This document shows, piece by piece, positions 15,743 through 24,361 of a stretch of 64,000 bases of DNA; the first letter of the stretch is position 1, and every line of letters begins with the position of its first letter. Source of the stretch: Lachnospiraceae bacterium (GTDB taxonomy: Bacteria; Bacillota; Clostridia; Lachnospirales; Lachnospiraceae); contig CAJTDN010000002.1 of the NCBI GenBank assembly GCA_910574865.1, positions 395,297-459,296 on the forward strand, written 5' to 3'. A model generated the notes under the pieces. It ran no database searches, was not told the origin of the DNA, and worked only from the letters and a program-made list of their open reading frames with translations. The position numbers and the translations under genes were made by a program.

Positions 15743-16996
15743 TCAGGCTCCCCCGAAGAACCACACGGAAAGCTTGTGCACCGCCCCCGATATGATGACG
15801 TCGTAAAACGGGGTCAAAAACATGGGGTACAAAAGCACCACCATGGGGACGGGCACCTTACCCTTGACGTCCTCCTTCGTCTCCTCCACCTGGTCGGCCA
15901 CCACCGTGTCCCCCATCGCCATAAACATCATGACCATGCTGATATAATAGTAGAAAATGCGAAACATGTAGCGGCCGTAATCCACCTTCAAAATCATTTC
16001 CGGCAGCACCGTCGCCACGCCGACAAAAAGCACCAGATAGGCGAAACGGCGCGCCGCGTCTTTCTGCCCGGACAAGGCGTTATCACCCCCCGCCGTTTTT
16101 TTGCCCTTGCCAATCAATTTTTTAAAAAAGGACAAGCCGATGACGATGTATGTGGAAAACAAAAGCAACGCCGTCGGAAATTCCTTATAATTGAACACGT
16201 GGTACTCCCACTCTTCCTCGAACACGTCCTTTCCAAGTATCTCATGGTTCAAAAGCGAGGTGGCGTAGCCCTTCCCATCCTCCGACAAGGCCTTGGCCGA
16301 TGCCACCACCTCGTCAAAAATTTCCGGGCCGTTGACATGGCTGAACAATTCAAAATACAAAAACAACACGGAAATGCTCAAAAACGTCAAGGCAAAAATC
16401 ACGATGTATTTCTTCCGTTTCTTTCCCCGGCACGTCAAAATCTTGTAAAACAACGGCACGAGCATCAAATTCGCACTGACGAACACGAACCCCTGGTGAA
16501 TCATCACACAAATGATGGAAAACGGTATCACCAGCCACTCCCATTTTTCCTCGACGAGAAGAATCATCCCCAAGGTCGTCAAAATCATCAAATACACGTC
16601 CAGCCGCCCGAACAATTCGTCCGACCAAAACATTTGGAAGGCAAACACGCCCAAAAAACAAATCAGGTAACGCATGTTATGCTCGTCCTTCTCCCGGCAA
16701 CGCTTTAGGCAAACCGCAAACAGAACGAACAATAATGCCAGGTACAAAACGGTGGACCATAGGCTGAACGTATAAAGCGACCGATAATTCATCAGGTTTT
16801 TCGAGGTCAAACCGTCAAAAAACGCCCACAGCGTCCCCATCAGGCCGCGCGAAATAAAGCCATATTTGTAGGACAAGGCAAACGGCGTCGTATTGTGCAT
16901 GCTCATCTCGAACGAAAAATAACGCACCGAACTGGAAGCCGCAAAAACCGCCAGTACCGCCAAAAATGCCGCGTTTTGAGTTTTGGCACATTTCAT
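15743..16996 (-). CDS. Polytopic membrane protein, paralogue 3 of 3
   Basis: About 417 residues and 10 or so membrane segments. Shares with the next two upstream genes the ordered motifs SYKYGFISRGLMGT (near the N-terminus), LFGRLDVYLMIL, MIHQGFVFVSANLML and LKVDYGRYMFRIFYYY. The Arg-Asp and His-Gln pairs in loops suggest a catalytic or substrate-binding role, as in membrane glycosyltransferases or polymerases, but I do not recognise the family. The ATG at 16996 has an excellent AAGGAG; an in-frame start at 17077 would add a Gly/Asn-rich, low-complexity tail. Last gene of a five-gene membrane operon. Confidence 0.75.
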   Translation of the reverse strand: MKCAKTQNAAFLAVLAVFAASSSVRYFSFEMSMHNTTPFALSYKYGFISRGLMGTLWAFFDGLTSKNLMNYRSLYTFSLWSTVLYLALLFVLFAVCLKRCREKDEHNMRYLICFLGVFAFQMFWSDELFGRLDVYLMILTTLGMILLVEEKWEWLVIPFSIICVMIHQGFVFVSANLMLVPLFYKILTCRGKKRKKYIVIFALTFLSISVLFLYFELFSHVNGPEIFDEVVASAKALSEDGKGYATSLLNHEILGKDVFEEEWEYHVFNYKEFPTALLLFSTYIVIGLSFFKKLIGKGKKTAGGDNALSGQKDAARRFAYLVLFVGVATVLPEMILKVDYGRYMFRIFYYYISMVMMFMAMGDTVVADQVEETKEDVKGKVPVPMVVLLYPMFLTPFYDVIISGAVHKLSVWFFGGA

Positions 16997-17117
16997 TTTG
17001 CGATTTTTCTCCTTGCCACTTTCATTCTGGCCATTTCTATCGACACCACTTTCACCCTTGCCATGCCTTCCTCCCATTTCTTCTCCTTTCCGCGCCTTCC
17101 CCCGCTCGACTTTTGCC

Positions 17118-18470
17118 CTACCACAAATGCAAAAACGCCTCGTTAATCGGATTGCTGATATTTTTCAAAAACCCGCAGATGTGCACGTCCCAGAATGGCA
17201 TGAACAGCACCGCGTACAGCAAAAGCAGCATCGACCAACTGTATGTTTCCCGTACCCGGGCCATCAAGCCGAACAACTGCGCCTCCACGACTTTGTCGCC
17301 CATCGCCACCAGCGTCAGCACGATGATTACGTAATAGATGATGACGGCAAAAAACCACCGTCCATAATCCACCTTGCACACAAACAACGGCAATATCGTA
17401 AACGCCCCCCACGCCACGATTCGATATTTCCATTTTGCCGCCTTGTCCTTCGCCTGTGAAAGAATGCCCCGCATCAGCTTCACGCCAAGCACGATATAGG
17501 GCGAAACCAACAGCAAAAAGACGGGCGTTTCAATCCAGTTTTGCACGTGCAGCGGCCACTCCTGCGCCGAGAAGCCCGTCCCCAGCAATTCCCGCGCGAT
17601 GAGCGTCTCGTCATATTTTCCCTTGTAAGAAAGCTTCTTCGCCATGGCCGCGACCGCTTCACAAAGCGAATCTGCGTCCCCCCGCAGGTCCAATCCCCTT
17701 TGGAAAAGCCATGAAAACCAGAAAAACAACAGAACTGCCACCACCAGGCTTACCCCCGCCAGAATCCAGTACGTGCGCCGCGCCCTTCCCTCGACAGACA
17801 ATGCCTGGTACGCCAGCAGCACCAACACAAGGTTCATATAGAGGAACATATAATCCTGGTGCACCAACATTCCCAGCATCGACAACGGCACCGCCAGCCA
17901 CCGCCTCTTTCCCTTGACGAAGGCCACGGCACAGATGAGGCTAAAAGCCAACATGTACATGTCAAGCCGGCCAAACTGGCGTTTGGAAAAAAACATTGAT
18001 ATCGTCAGCAAGGCACAAAACAAAATCACATATTCCAAATCTTGTAAATGCCGCTCCTGGCATCGTTTCAAACACAACCAGAAAAAATAAAATAGAACCA
18101 AATGAAATAGTATGGTTGCTATAAGTGAAAAATTCATGACAGCCTCATACTTCATCATATGAAACGGCATGATTTGATTGAGAAGCTGGTACAGCGTGCC
18201 GACAAGCCCCTGGGGAAGGAATCCATATTTGTAAGAAAAGGCCAGCGCCGTCGAATTACACGGGTTCACCTTCTCGTCATAGAAGCGCAAAAACATCCCG
18301 AACGAGACCACCAGCAACACCAGCATGTACCTGACCCTTGCCCGCCCCAAAGGGGACGCGTCTAGATGCCGCTTCCAGCCCATGTTGAAACGTTTCTTCC
18401 TGCCCACATCGAACGCCTTCCCTTCCATGCCAAAACGCCTCCTGGCTCCCACATCCTCCGTCCTCTTCAT
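17118..18470 (-). CDS. Polytopic membrane protein, paralogue 2 of 3
   Basis: 450 residues. Same architecture as its neighbours: SYKYGFLPQGLVGT, QFGRLDMYMLAF, LVHQDYMFLYMNLVL and CKVDYGRWFFAVIIYY in order between hydrophobic segments. It differs in having Pro-Gln where the others have Ser-Arg in the first motif and Asp for Gly in the His-Gln motif. The N-terminus carries an extra basic segment of about 45 residues with imperfect repeats (RRRFGMEGKAFDVGRKKRF). AAGGAGA precedes the ATG. Eighteen bases separate it from the upstream paralogue. Confidence 0.75.
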   Translation of the reverse strand: MKRTEDVGARRRFGMEGKAFDVGRKKRFNMGWKRHLDASPLGRARVRYMLVLLVVSFGMFLRFYDEKVNPCNSTALAFSYKYGFLPQGLVGTLYQLLNQIMPFHMMKYEAVMNFSLIATILFHLVLFYFFWLCLKRCQERHLQDLEYVILFCALLTISMFFSKRQFGRLDMYMLAFSLICAVAFVKGKRRWLAVPLSMLGMLVHQDYMFLYMNLVLVLLAYQALSVEGRARRTYWILAGVSLVVAVLLFFWFSWLFQRGLDLRGDADSLCEAVAAMAKKLSYKGKYDETLIARELLGTGFSAQEWPLHVQNWIETPVFLLLVSPYIVLGVKLMRGILSQAKDKAAKWKYRIVAWGAFTILPLFVCKVDYGRWFFAVIIYYVIIVLTLVAMGDKVVEAQLFGLMARVRETYSWSMLLLLYAVLFMPFWDVHICGFLKNISNPINEAFLHLW

Positions 18471-18488
18471 GGATTATCGTCTCCTTCC

Positions 18489-19724
18489 TTACCAGAAATG
18501 GAAAAACCACTCGTTTGGATAGGCCGAAAAGACCGCCACGATTCGATTGATGGTCACGTCCCGAAACGGTGTCAACAACAAGGGATACGCCAAAAGCAAC
18601 GCCGACCAGGAATATTTCGCACGAATCTCCTGCGTCATCAGCTGTAGCTGTGTCCGCATGATTTCATCCCCCATGGCCAAAAGCACCAGCACGACCACGG
18701 TATAATAACAGATGAAGGCAAAAATCCATCTCCCGTAATCCACCTTGAGAATGAAGTCCGGCAACAGCGTAAGCGCCCCGACAGCCACCGCCAAATATTT
18801 CAGCTTCTCCTTCTTCGTCCCGGCCTGGCGGACGACGTTTCGGAAAAAGCGCACGCCCAGCACCAAATATGGGGAAAACAGAACCAAGAAAAACGGCAGC
18901 TGCAAAAAATTTTGCAAATGATACGTCCATTCCCGCTTCGACAAGTCCACGCCCAAAATCTCATGGTCAATCACGTCCTCATGGTATTTTCCCTTTTCAC
19001 AGAGCGACTTGGCCGCCGCCACGACGTCCTCGTATATTTCCTCGCCATTGACATGGCTAAAAAACTCAAACCACAAAAACAACGCCGATATCACGACGAA
19101 GGTGGCAACAAACAATTTCCAATATTTCCTGCTCCGCTTACCCGCGCCGGACATCGCCTTGTAAAAAAGCAGCACCAGCACGATGTTGGCATACATGAAG
19201 ACATAGCCCTGGTGAATCATCACGCAGACCGCCGCCAACAAGACGACCAGCCATTCCGCCCGTTCCGTGAGAATGAGCACCGCGCAGAGCAGGCTCAGCA
19301 TCACGAGGTACACGTCAAGACGGCCGAAATTCCATTGTGCGCAAAAAGTCGGCACGGCAAATATCGTCAAAAAAATCATCAAATTCTGCAGCAACGATTT
19401 ATTTTGCTGGCGATAGGCGCGATAACATTTATAAAAAAAGAAAAACAGCAACGCATAAAAAATCCAGGTGATTACCATCGTGAAACGCATGACCGCCGCA
19501 TACTTCATCTGGTTTCCCGGCAAGACCTTGTCCAAAAACTGGTAAACCGTGCCAATCAGCCCCCGCGAGATAAACCCGTATTTATAAGAAAACGCCAGCA
19601 TCGTCGTGTTGATTTTATTGACCCGCTTCCCATAATATAAGAAAAATAAAATGACGGAAAACGCGGCAAACACGATGAAAAACCGCCTGCGTTCCCTCTG
19701 TTCCTTCTTCTCGTCCTTCCCCAT
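18489..19724 (-). CDS. Polytopic membrane protein, paralogue 1 of 3
   Basis: 411 residues, about 10 membrane segments. Motifs in order: SYKYGFISRGLIGTVYQFL, NFGRLDVYLVML, MIHQGYVFMYANIVL, LKVDYGRWIFAFICYY and a C-terminal PFRDVTINRI. It is closer to paralogue 3 than to 2 by eye. The set lies between acyltransferase genes, so a part in building or modifying a cell-surface glycan is likely, but no enzyme class can be assigned. It ends in NEWFFHFW. The three genes probably arose by tandem duplication. Confidence 0.75.
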   Translation of the reverse strand: MGKDEKKEQRERRRFFIVFAAFSVILFFLYYGKRVNKINTTMLAFSYKYGFISRGLIGTVYQFLDKVLPGNQMKYAAVMRFTMVITWIFYALLFFFFYKCYRAYRQQNKSLLQNLMIFLTIFAVPTFCAQWNFGRLDVYLVMLSLLCAVLILTERAEWLVVLLAAVCVMIHQGYVFMYANIVLVLLFYKAMSGAGKRSRKYWKLFVATFVVISALFLWFEFFSHVNGEEIYEDVVAAAKSLCEKGKYHEDVIDHEILGVDLSKREWTYHLQNFLQLPFFLVLFSPYLVLGVRFFRNVVRQAGTKKEKLKYLAVAVGALTLLPDFILKVDYGRWIFAFICYYTVVVLVLLAMGDEIMRTQLQLMTQEIRAKYSWSALLLAYPLLLTPFRDVTINRIVAVFSAYPNEWFFHFW

Positions 19725-19730
19725 GTCACA

Positions 19731-20993
19731 TTACGTCCTTTCAAAATCCCTTCCTTGTCTTACGAACCAGTCCTCCAACCTTTGCACGATTTTCCACGTG
19801 CAGATTGCTTGTATCAGTTTGTCATAAAACGGCTCCAATAAAAGCGCGTATAGTTTTTGCGCAACAATTCCCACCCCGAAGCAAACCAGCAGGTAAAGAA
19901 GCGTCCACCCCAAAAACAAAGGCAATGGATAAAAGCGGAACTGCCCGTCCACCTTTCCAAAATGCCAAAACACGCCCAGCACCGTCTCATGTAGCAAAAA
20001 CACGAACACCGTCGATTTGGCCAACACGTTTATGCGGCGCGAATGCCGGATCTGGATTTGCGAAAACAGCATGAACAAGGCCATTCCCATAAAAAACTGG
20101 ATGATGCTGTATTTGCCAATCAACCGCCGGATAATTTCACAAGCAACCGAATCCTCCATCACGCCCGGCAATTTCGCGTACCACGAAAATGCCACCGTAC
20201 CAATATAACAGATTCCAACAAAAAATACCAGTCGTTTTTTATCACCGCGCAATCCCAACAGCCTTTGAAAACCGGTTCGCTTCTGATACCCGAGATAAAA
20301 ATAAGCAAACGAAAACGCCAACAAATCATTTCCCATCCATACGTTGTTAAGCATTCCGTTTATCGTAAACAGGATACCCGGCACGAGGCAAATTGCACGC
20401 AATCTTTTCAGGCTCACGGAAAAAATCACCCGGTTTAACAACGGATACGCAAGCAATAACGCCAGATATCCGTAGGCGAACCACCAGGAGCCCTTGATCA
20501 AGAAATCCTCCAGGAAATAATTGCCCTCCTGATGGCCGTAAAGCCCCCGCAACACGGCAATCTTTATCACGTAAAGGGTCAGTACCATCGCCCCGAACGA
20601 AAGGAATTTGGAAATGACCGGGCGGCGTTTCGCCTCCAACAAAAAATAAGCGGAAAGCGCGACATAAGCGTAGTCCCCGGCAATCGTCCAGGCGGAAAGT
20701 AAAAGCCCCGGCCCGACGTTTGCATTATAGTCCGAAAAAAACACCCCGTTGTAAATCATCAGATGGTACACCGGAATCGTGCACATCATGAGAATCCGCA
20801 AGAGTTCAAAATTGGATTGCCGCTCTTTCTTCGGCACTTGCACGCTCATTCCTCGAACCACCCCTTTCCCCTTTTTTGTGTTTTTTGCCAAGCCGCGCCT
20901 GATGTCGGCGCGCGGATTGTCCCTTTTCACTTCTTTTGCCAGGCCACGCTTGGCATCGGTGCGCGGACTGCCCCACACGTAGCTTCCATTCAT
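19731..20993 (-). CDS. Acyltransferase-3 family membrane protein
   Basis: About 420 residues, 10 membrane helices, with the acyltransferase-3 opening KKERQSNFELLRILMMCTIPVYH whose histidine is the expected catalytic residue, and later ALSAYFLLEAK. Such proteins O-acetylate or otherwise acylate surface sugars. Two starts are possible: ATG 20993 (AGGTGG close by) gives a 48-residue basic extension made of two 17-residue repeats (PRTDAKRGLAKEVKR and PRADIRRGLAKNTKK); ATG 20849 would give a standard-length protein. Second gene of the five-gene operon, 19 bases after the first ends. Confidence 0.8.
   Translation of the reverse strand: MNGSYVWGSPRTDAKRGLAKEVKRDNPRADIRRGLAKNTKKGKGVVRGMSVQVPKKERQSNFELLRILMMCTIPVYHLMIYNGVFFSDYNANVGPGLLLSAWTIAGDYAYVALSAYFLLEAKRRPVISKFLSFGAMVLTLYVIKIAVLRGLYGHQEGNYFLEDFLIKGSWWFAYGYLALLLAYPLLNRVIFSVSLKRLRAICLVPGILFTINGMLNNVWMGNDLLAFSFAYFYLGYQKRTGFQRLLGLRGDKKRLVFFVGICYIGTVAFSWYAKLPGVMEDSVACEIIRRLIGKYSIIQFFMGMALFMLFSQIQIRHSRRINVLAKSTVFVFLLHETVLGVFWHFGKVDGQFRFYPLPLFLGWTLLYLLVCFGVGIVAQKLYALLLEPFYDKLIQAICTWKIVQRLEDWFVRQGRDFERT
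20883..20974. repeat. 51-bp tandem duplication in the acyltransferase N-terminus
   Basis: Two units, each opening TTTTGCCA-GCC-CGC and containing ATCGG or GTCGG followed by GCGCGGA-TG, are offset by exactly 51 bases. In the gene's frame they encode two 17-residue basic repeats. The period equals that of the duplication in the DUF6311 gene at 23431-23520. Confidence 0.7.
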
Positions 20994-21023
20994 GAACCAC
21001 CTCACGCTCGATGAAACACTCCT

Positions 21024-22196
21024 TCACTTTTGTCGGCTTCCCTTCTCAAAAATCAGGTGGAACACCCAGGCCACCAAAAGCGACAGCGCGATATGTCCAA
21101 GCCACACCCATGGCCTGGAATAATCCAGCGAAAGTCCCAGCCCGATATCCGCCATCCGTATCACGAGCTTGGTCGGAATGTCGCACAAGAAAATCGGCAT
21201 GGCCATGCCGCCTAACCACACGACCGGCTTCAGCGAACAAAAACGGCGAAGTACCCGTCCATAAATCGTCAGGTAGAGTGCCGGCACCCAGATGACACCA
21301 TTCACCCACACCTCCACGTTGACGGGCAGTTCAAAATATAACGCCAAAATTCCCGCCGCCAACACGACGACGGAAACGATGAGACCCACGACCCGCTTTT
21401 CGGACAATGCTTCCTTGTCCGGCAATGCTTCTTCCGGGGTGCCCCCGGCTTCCTGCTCCTTCGATGCGGGCAAATTTCCCGCATTCGACAAGGTAATTTT
21501 GGCCATCAGCACGCCGAGGAAGAATCCAAAATATCCCCTTCCATTGCAAAAGTACAAAAACGGAAACTCAAGCGGATGTAATAAAAGCAGAATTCCCAGC
21601 ACGACCATTCCACCATAAATCAGATTGCGCACACGTTCCCGTCTCACATGCGTGGCAATCAGATAGTACAAGACGTAGCAAACCAGCAAAACACTCGTGA
21701 ACCAGCTCGGCCCGTTGACCGCCATCGCGTCCCCGTCCGACAGAAAGCCGCACTGCAACCCCACGCAGCTTAAAAACAATGACAATGGAGAATAACGCAG
21801 GTCGCCGCCATCGGCATGCAGCGGGAACTCCCCGAAGACCAATTTTCCCGCCCACTCCAGCACGAATACGAGAACGGCCGTCACGATCATGATGGGAAAC
21901 AACTTCTTCACCTTGGGCAACATATACCGTTTGAACGTCAGTTCATGCGCCGAAAGCCGCTTTTCATAAACATAAAACATCAAAAAGCCGGAAAGCCAGA
22001 AAAAGGGGTAGGAGGCATAAAACCAATATTTGGCAATCGTTCCCAAAGCGGGCGTAAAAAATTCTCCCAAGTCCGCCCCGGTTCCAAACAACAAATTATA
22101 ATGCAGGAGATATGCCGTCAGGGATGCCACGATTCCCCGCATCCCGGTAATCTGCGTAAAATTTTTCCGATTTGTCCTCGTCTGGGAACTCTCCAT
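21024..22196 (-). CDS. Acyltransferase-3 family membrane protein
   Basis: 390 residues with the acyltransferase-3 pattern: ITGMRGIVASLTAYLLHYNLLF (histidine in the first helix), FFWLSGFLMFYVYEKR, then about eight more helices, and a charged cytoplasmic insertion rich in Glu/Pro (ASKEQEAGGTPEEALPDKEA). Probable transfer of an acyl group to a surface glycan. First gene of the leftward operon; its start is 88 bases from the divergent DUF6311 gene and is preceded by AGAAAGGA. Confidence 0.82.
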   Translation of the reverse strand: MESSQTRTNRKNFTQITGMRGIVASLTAYLLHYNLLFGTGADLGEFFTPALGTIAKYWFYASYPFFWLSGFLMFYVYEKRLSAHELTFKRYMLPKVKKLFPIMIVTAVLVFVLEWAGKLVFGEFPLHADGGDLRYSPLSLFLSCVGLQCGFLSDGDAMAVNGPSWFTSVLLVCYVLYYLIATHVRRERVRNLIYGGMVVLGILLLLHPLEFPFLYFCNGRGYFGFFLGVLMAKITLSNAGNLPASKEQEAGGTPEEALPDKEALSEKRVVGLIVSVVVLAAGILALYFELPVNVEVWVNGVIWVPALYLTIYGRVLRRFCSLKPVVWLGGMAMPIFLCDIPTKLVIRMADIGLGLSLDYSRPWVWLGHIALSLLVAWVFHLIFEKGSRQK

Positions 22197-22283
22197 AAAA
22201 TAAAATCCTTTCTTGACATCTCCATCTTTTTCGTATACCCTTTTGATAACGGATTATTCGCAAAAATCAGGGGGAAACAAGCA

Positions 22284-24317
22284 ATGTCCATATGGCAAAA
22301 AGCCAAACAACAATATCATGCCCGTCCATCGGCATCCTTTTTTGCCGGCTGTCTCATCGGCGGCCTGGTTTTTGTCTGCATTTATGGCATCCGCGTCCTT
22401 GACGTCACGAACGACGCGTGGCTCTTGGATTCCAGCCAGTGCGAAAAACTGTGGGACTTGACCCAGCATTACCTCGGCTGGGTCTATTACCGTAAATCCC
22501 CCTGGCATTTTCCCTTCGGGCTTTTGGATGACCTGTACCTTGACAGCGTCTCGATTCTCTACACGGATTCGATTCCGCTCTTCGCCATGTTCTTTAAACT
22601 GTTGTCGCCGATACTGCCGGAAACGTTTCAATATTTCGGCATCTTCGGCCTGCTTTGTTACGTCCTCATGGGCGGATTCGGCGTGCTCCTTATGCGCCGC
22701 ATGACCCCGCACGTGCTGCCGCAATGGATTGGCGGAGCCTTTTTCGTGCTCTCGCCCTGCCTCTTAAAGCGGACGTTCTACCACACCGCCTTGTCGGCCC
22801 ATTTTCTAATCCTCGCGGCATTCTGCCTTTGGGCATATCGCGAGGAAATATTGGCAAAACCACCGAGCATGCCAAAAAAGGACGCGCCCGGGATTGCTCC
22901 CGCCAAGGCAATCACCGCCATGCGTGGCCGCTTATTCCCACGCCTGCGCCACACGCTCTCCTGGTGCGCCATTTGTGCGGCCTCGTTCCTCACCAACCCC
23001 TACCTGACCCCCATGGTTTTCGGGGTACTGGCATGCTCGCTTCTGCATGAATGGCTTCTAAAGCATGATTTTTGGGACTGGCATCCCTGGCTCAAGTTAC
23101 AGAATTGGCGCGACTTTCTCGTCGGTCTTTTGACACCTGCCGCCGCCACGCTGTTGGCGGGCTACCTTTGCGGCGCGTTTTACGGAAACGTGTCTGCCGC
23201 CTCCAACGGACTTAGCGAGCTCTCCTTTAATTTACTACAACTTGTCAATCCTGCCAACTACCTTTTGGACATCCAGGATTTTATTTACACATGGGAAACG
23301 CAGAACTACTCCGCGTTTCTCCCCATCCTGCCGTCCTTTTCCGAATGGCAGGAAGAGGGATTTTCCTATCTCGGCCTGGGCGTGATTTTAATGCTTGTCC
23401 TGGCAGGGGGGCTTTCCGCCATCCGCACCCTTCATCGCCAAAACACGGCGAAACTCGCGCGTAAATCCGATGCCCGCGCCCTTCATCGCCAAAATACGGC
23501 GAAACTTGCGCGCAAAGCCGACATTTCCACAATGCCCGAAAAAAACGGCCGCTCCTCCACAAGGAAGGGACTGGCGCTTTGCATCCCCGTCCTGATTTAT
23601 TTCACCGTCTTTACCCTGCTGGCCCTTAGCCCCCGATTCACCATCGGAAACGTGAAGCTGCTGGAAATTCCCTATCCCGACTTCATTTATGACACGTTGA
23701 GCATTTTCCGCTCCACTGGGCGTTTCGCCTGGATGCTGCATTATGGCATCCTCGCCCTCGCCCTGCTGGCACTTTGCCATCTCTTTTGCACGGCCAGGCA
23801 CGGAAAGCTGGTTCTCTCCCTCACGCTTGCGACCCTTCTTTTCGTACAAATCATCGACCTGATGCCAGGACTGTCCGACAAACACGAAGCCTACACGAAG
23901 GAATTTGCCGACTACGTCTCCCCGTTCCAATCCTCGGGCTGGAAAATCTTAGGAGAAAACGCGACCCAAATCATGGTTTGTCCGCCAACGGGCACGTTCG
24001 GGCTGTACAACGCGCCCGACACCTCGTGCCACCTGGAGCAATACGCCCTGCAATACGGGCTTTCCTTAAACGTCACCTATATGAGCCGCGACGTTTCCAA
24101 AGCGGCCGACAAGGCGGCCAGAAAACATCTGGAGACACGAAAAAACGGGGAAAAGCACCCCGAAATCATCTACGTCTTTCTCCAGGAAAGCACCGTGCCG
24201 CCCGCAACGGAAAGCGGCCTGAACTATTACAAACTCGACGGCTGCATCATCGGGACAGACTTAAACCTAGATGCTTGCACCGGCGTGGCGGCGTACACGC
24301 CGCCAACGTCTTACTAG
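22284..24317 (+). CDS. DUF6311 family membrane protein
   Basis: 677 residues. The N-terminal region closely follows DUF6311 proteins: IYGIRVLDVTNDAWLLDS, then DLTQHYLGWVYYRKSPWHFP, then YTDSIPLFAMFFKLLSPILP. These are polytopic proteins of the GT-C glycosyltransferase type, with acidic loop residues expected to act on a lipid-linked sugar; that role is inferred for the family. About 12 helices, then a C-terminal extracellular part from residue 540. A cytoplasmic linker near residue 380 contains a 17-residue duplication. GGGGGAAACAAGCA precedes the ATG. Divergent from the five-gene operon, with which it likely shares a surface-glycan job. Confidence 0.8.
   Translation: MSIWQKAKQQYHARPSASFFAGCLIGGLVFVCIYGIRVLDVTNDAWLLDSSQCEKLWDLTQHYLGWVYYRKSPWHFPFGLLDDLYLDSVSILYTDSIPLFAMFFKLLSPILPETFQYFGIFGLLCYVLMGGFGVLLMRRMTPHVLPQWIGGAFFVLSPCLLKRTFYHTALSAHFLILAAFCLWAYREEILAKPPSMPKKDAPGIAPAKAITAMRGRLFPRLRHTLSWCAICAASFLTNPYLTPMVFGVLACSLLHEWLLKHDFWDWHPWLKLQNWRDFLVGLLTPAAATLLAGYLCGAFYGNVSAASNGLSELSFNLLQLVNPANYLLDIQDFIYTWETQNYSAFLPILPSFSEWQEEGFSYLGLGVILMLVLAGGLSAIRTLHRQNTAKLARKSDARALHRQNTAKLARKADISTMPEKNGRSSTRKGLALCIPVLIYFTVFTLLALSPRFTIGNVKLLEIPYPDFIYDTLSIFRSTGRFAWMLHYGILALALLALCHLFCTARHGKLVLSLTLATLLFVQIIDLMPGLSDKHEAYTKEFADYVSPFQSSGWKILGENATQIMVCPPTGTFGLYNAPDTSCHLEQYALQYGLSLNVTYMSRDVSKAADKAARKHLETRKNGEKHPEIIYVFLQESTVPPATESGLNYYKLDGCIIGTDLNLDACTGVAAYTPPTSY
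23431..23520. repeat. 51-bp tandem duplication inside the DUF6311 gene
   Basis: TTCATCGCCAAAA-ACGGCG and the following bases recur after exactly 51 bases, giving the 17-residue repeat LHRQNTAKLARK twice. It adds a basic stretch to a cytoplasmic loop without breaking the frame. Confidence 0.75.
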
Positions 24318-24361
24318 TATCGAACGCACCTCGCCAAGTGTCCATTATAATCGTTCGACCG

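Noticed and set aside
15611..16708. A 365-codon open frame opposite a polytopic membrane gene
   Set aside because: Its residues are mostly His, Lys and Gln, the reverse-strand image of membrane segments; it also starts inside a MITE remnant.
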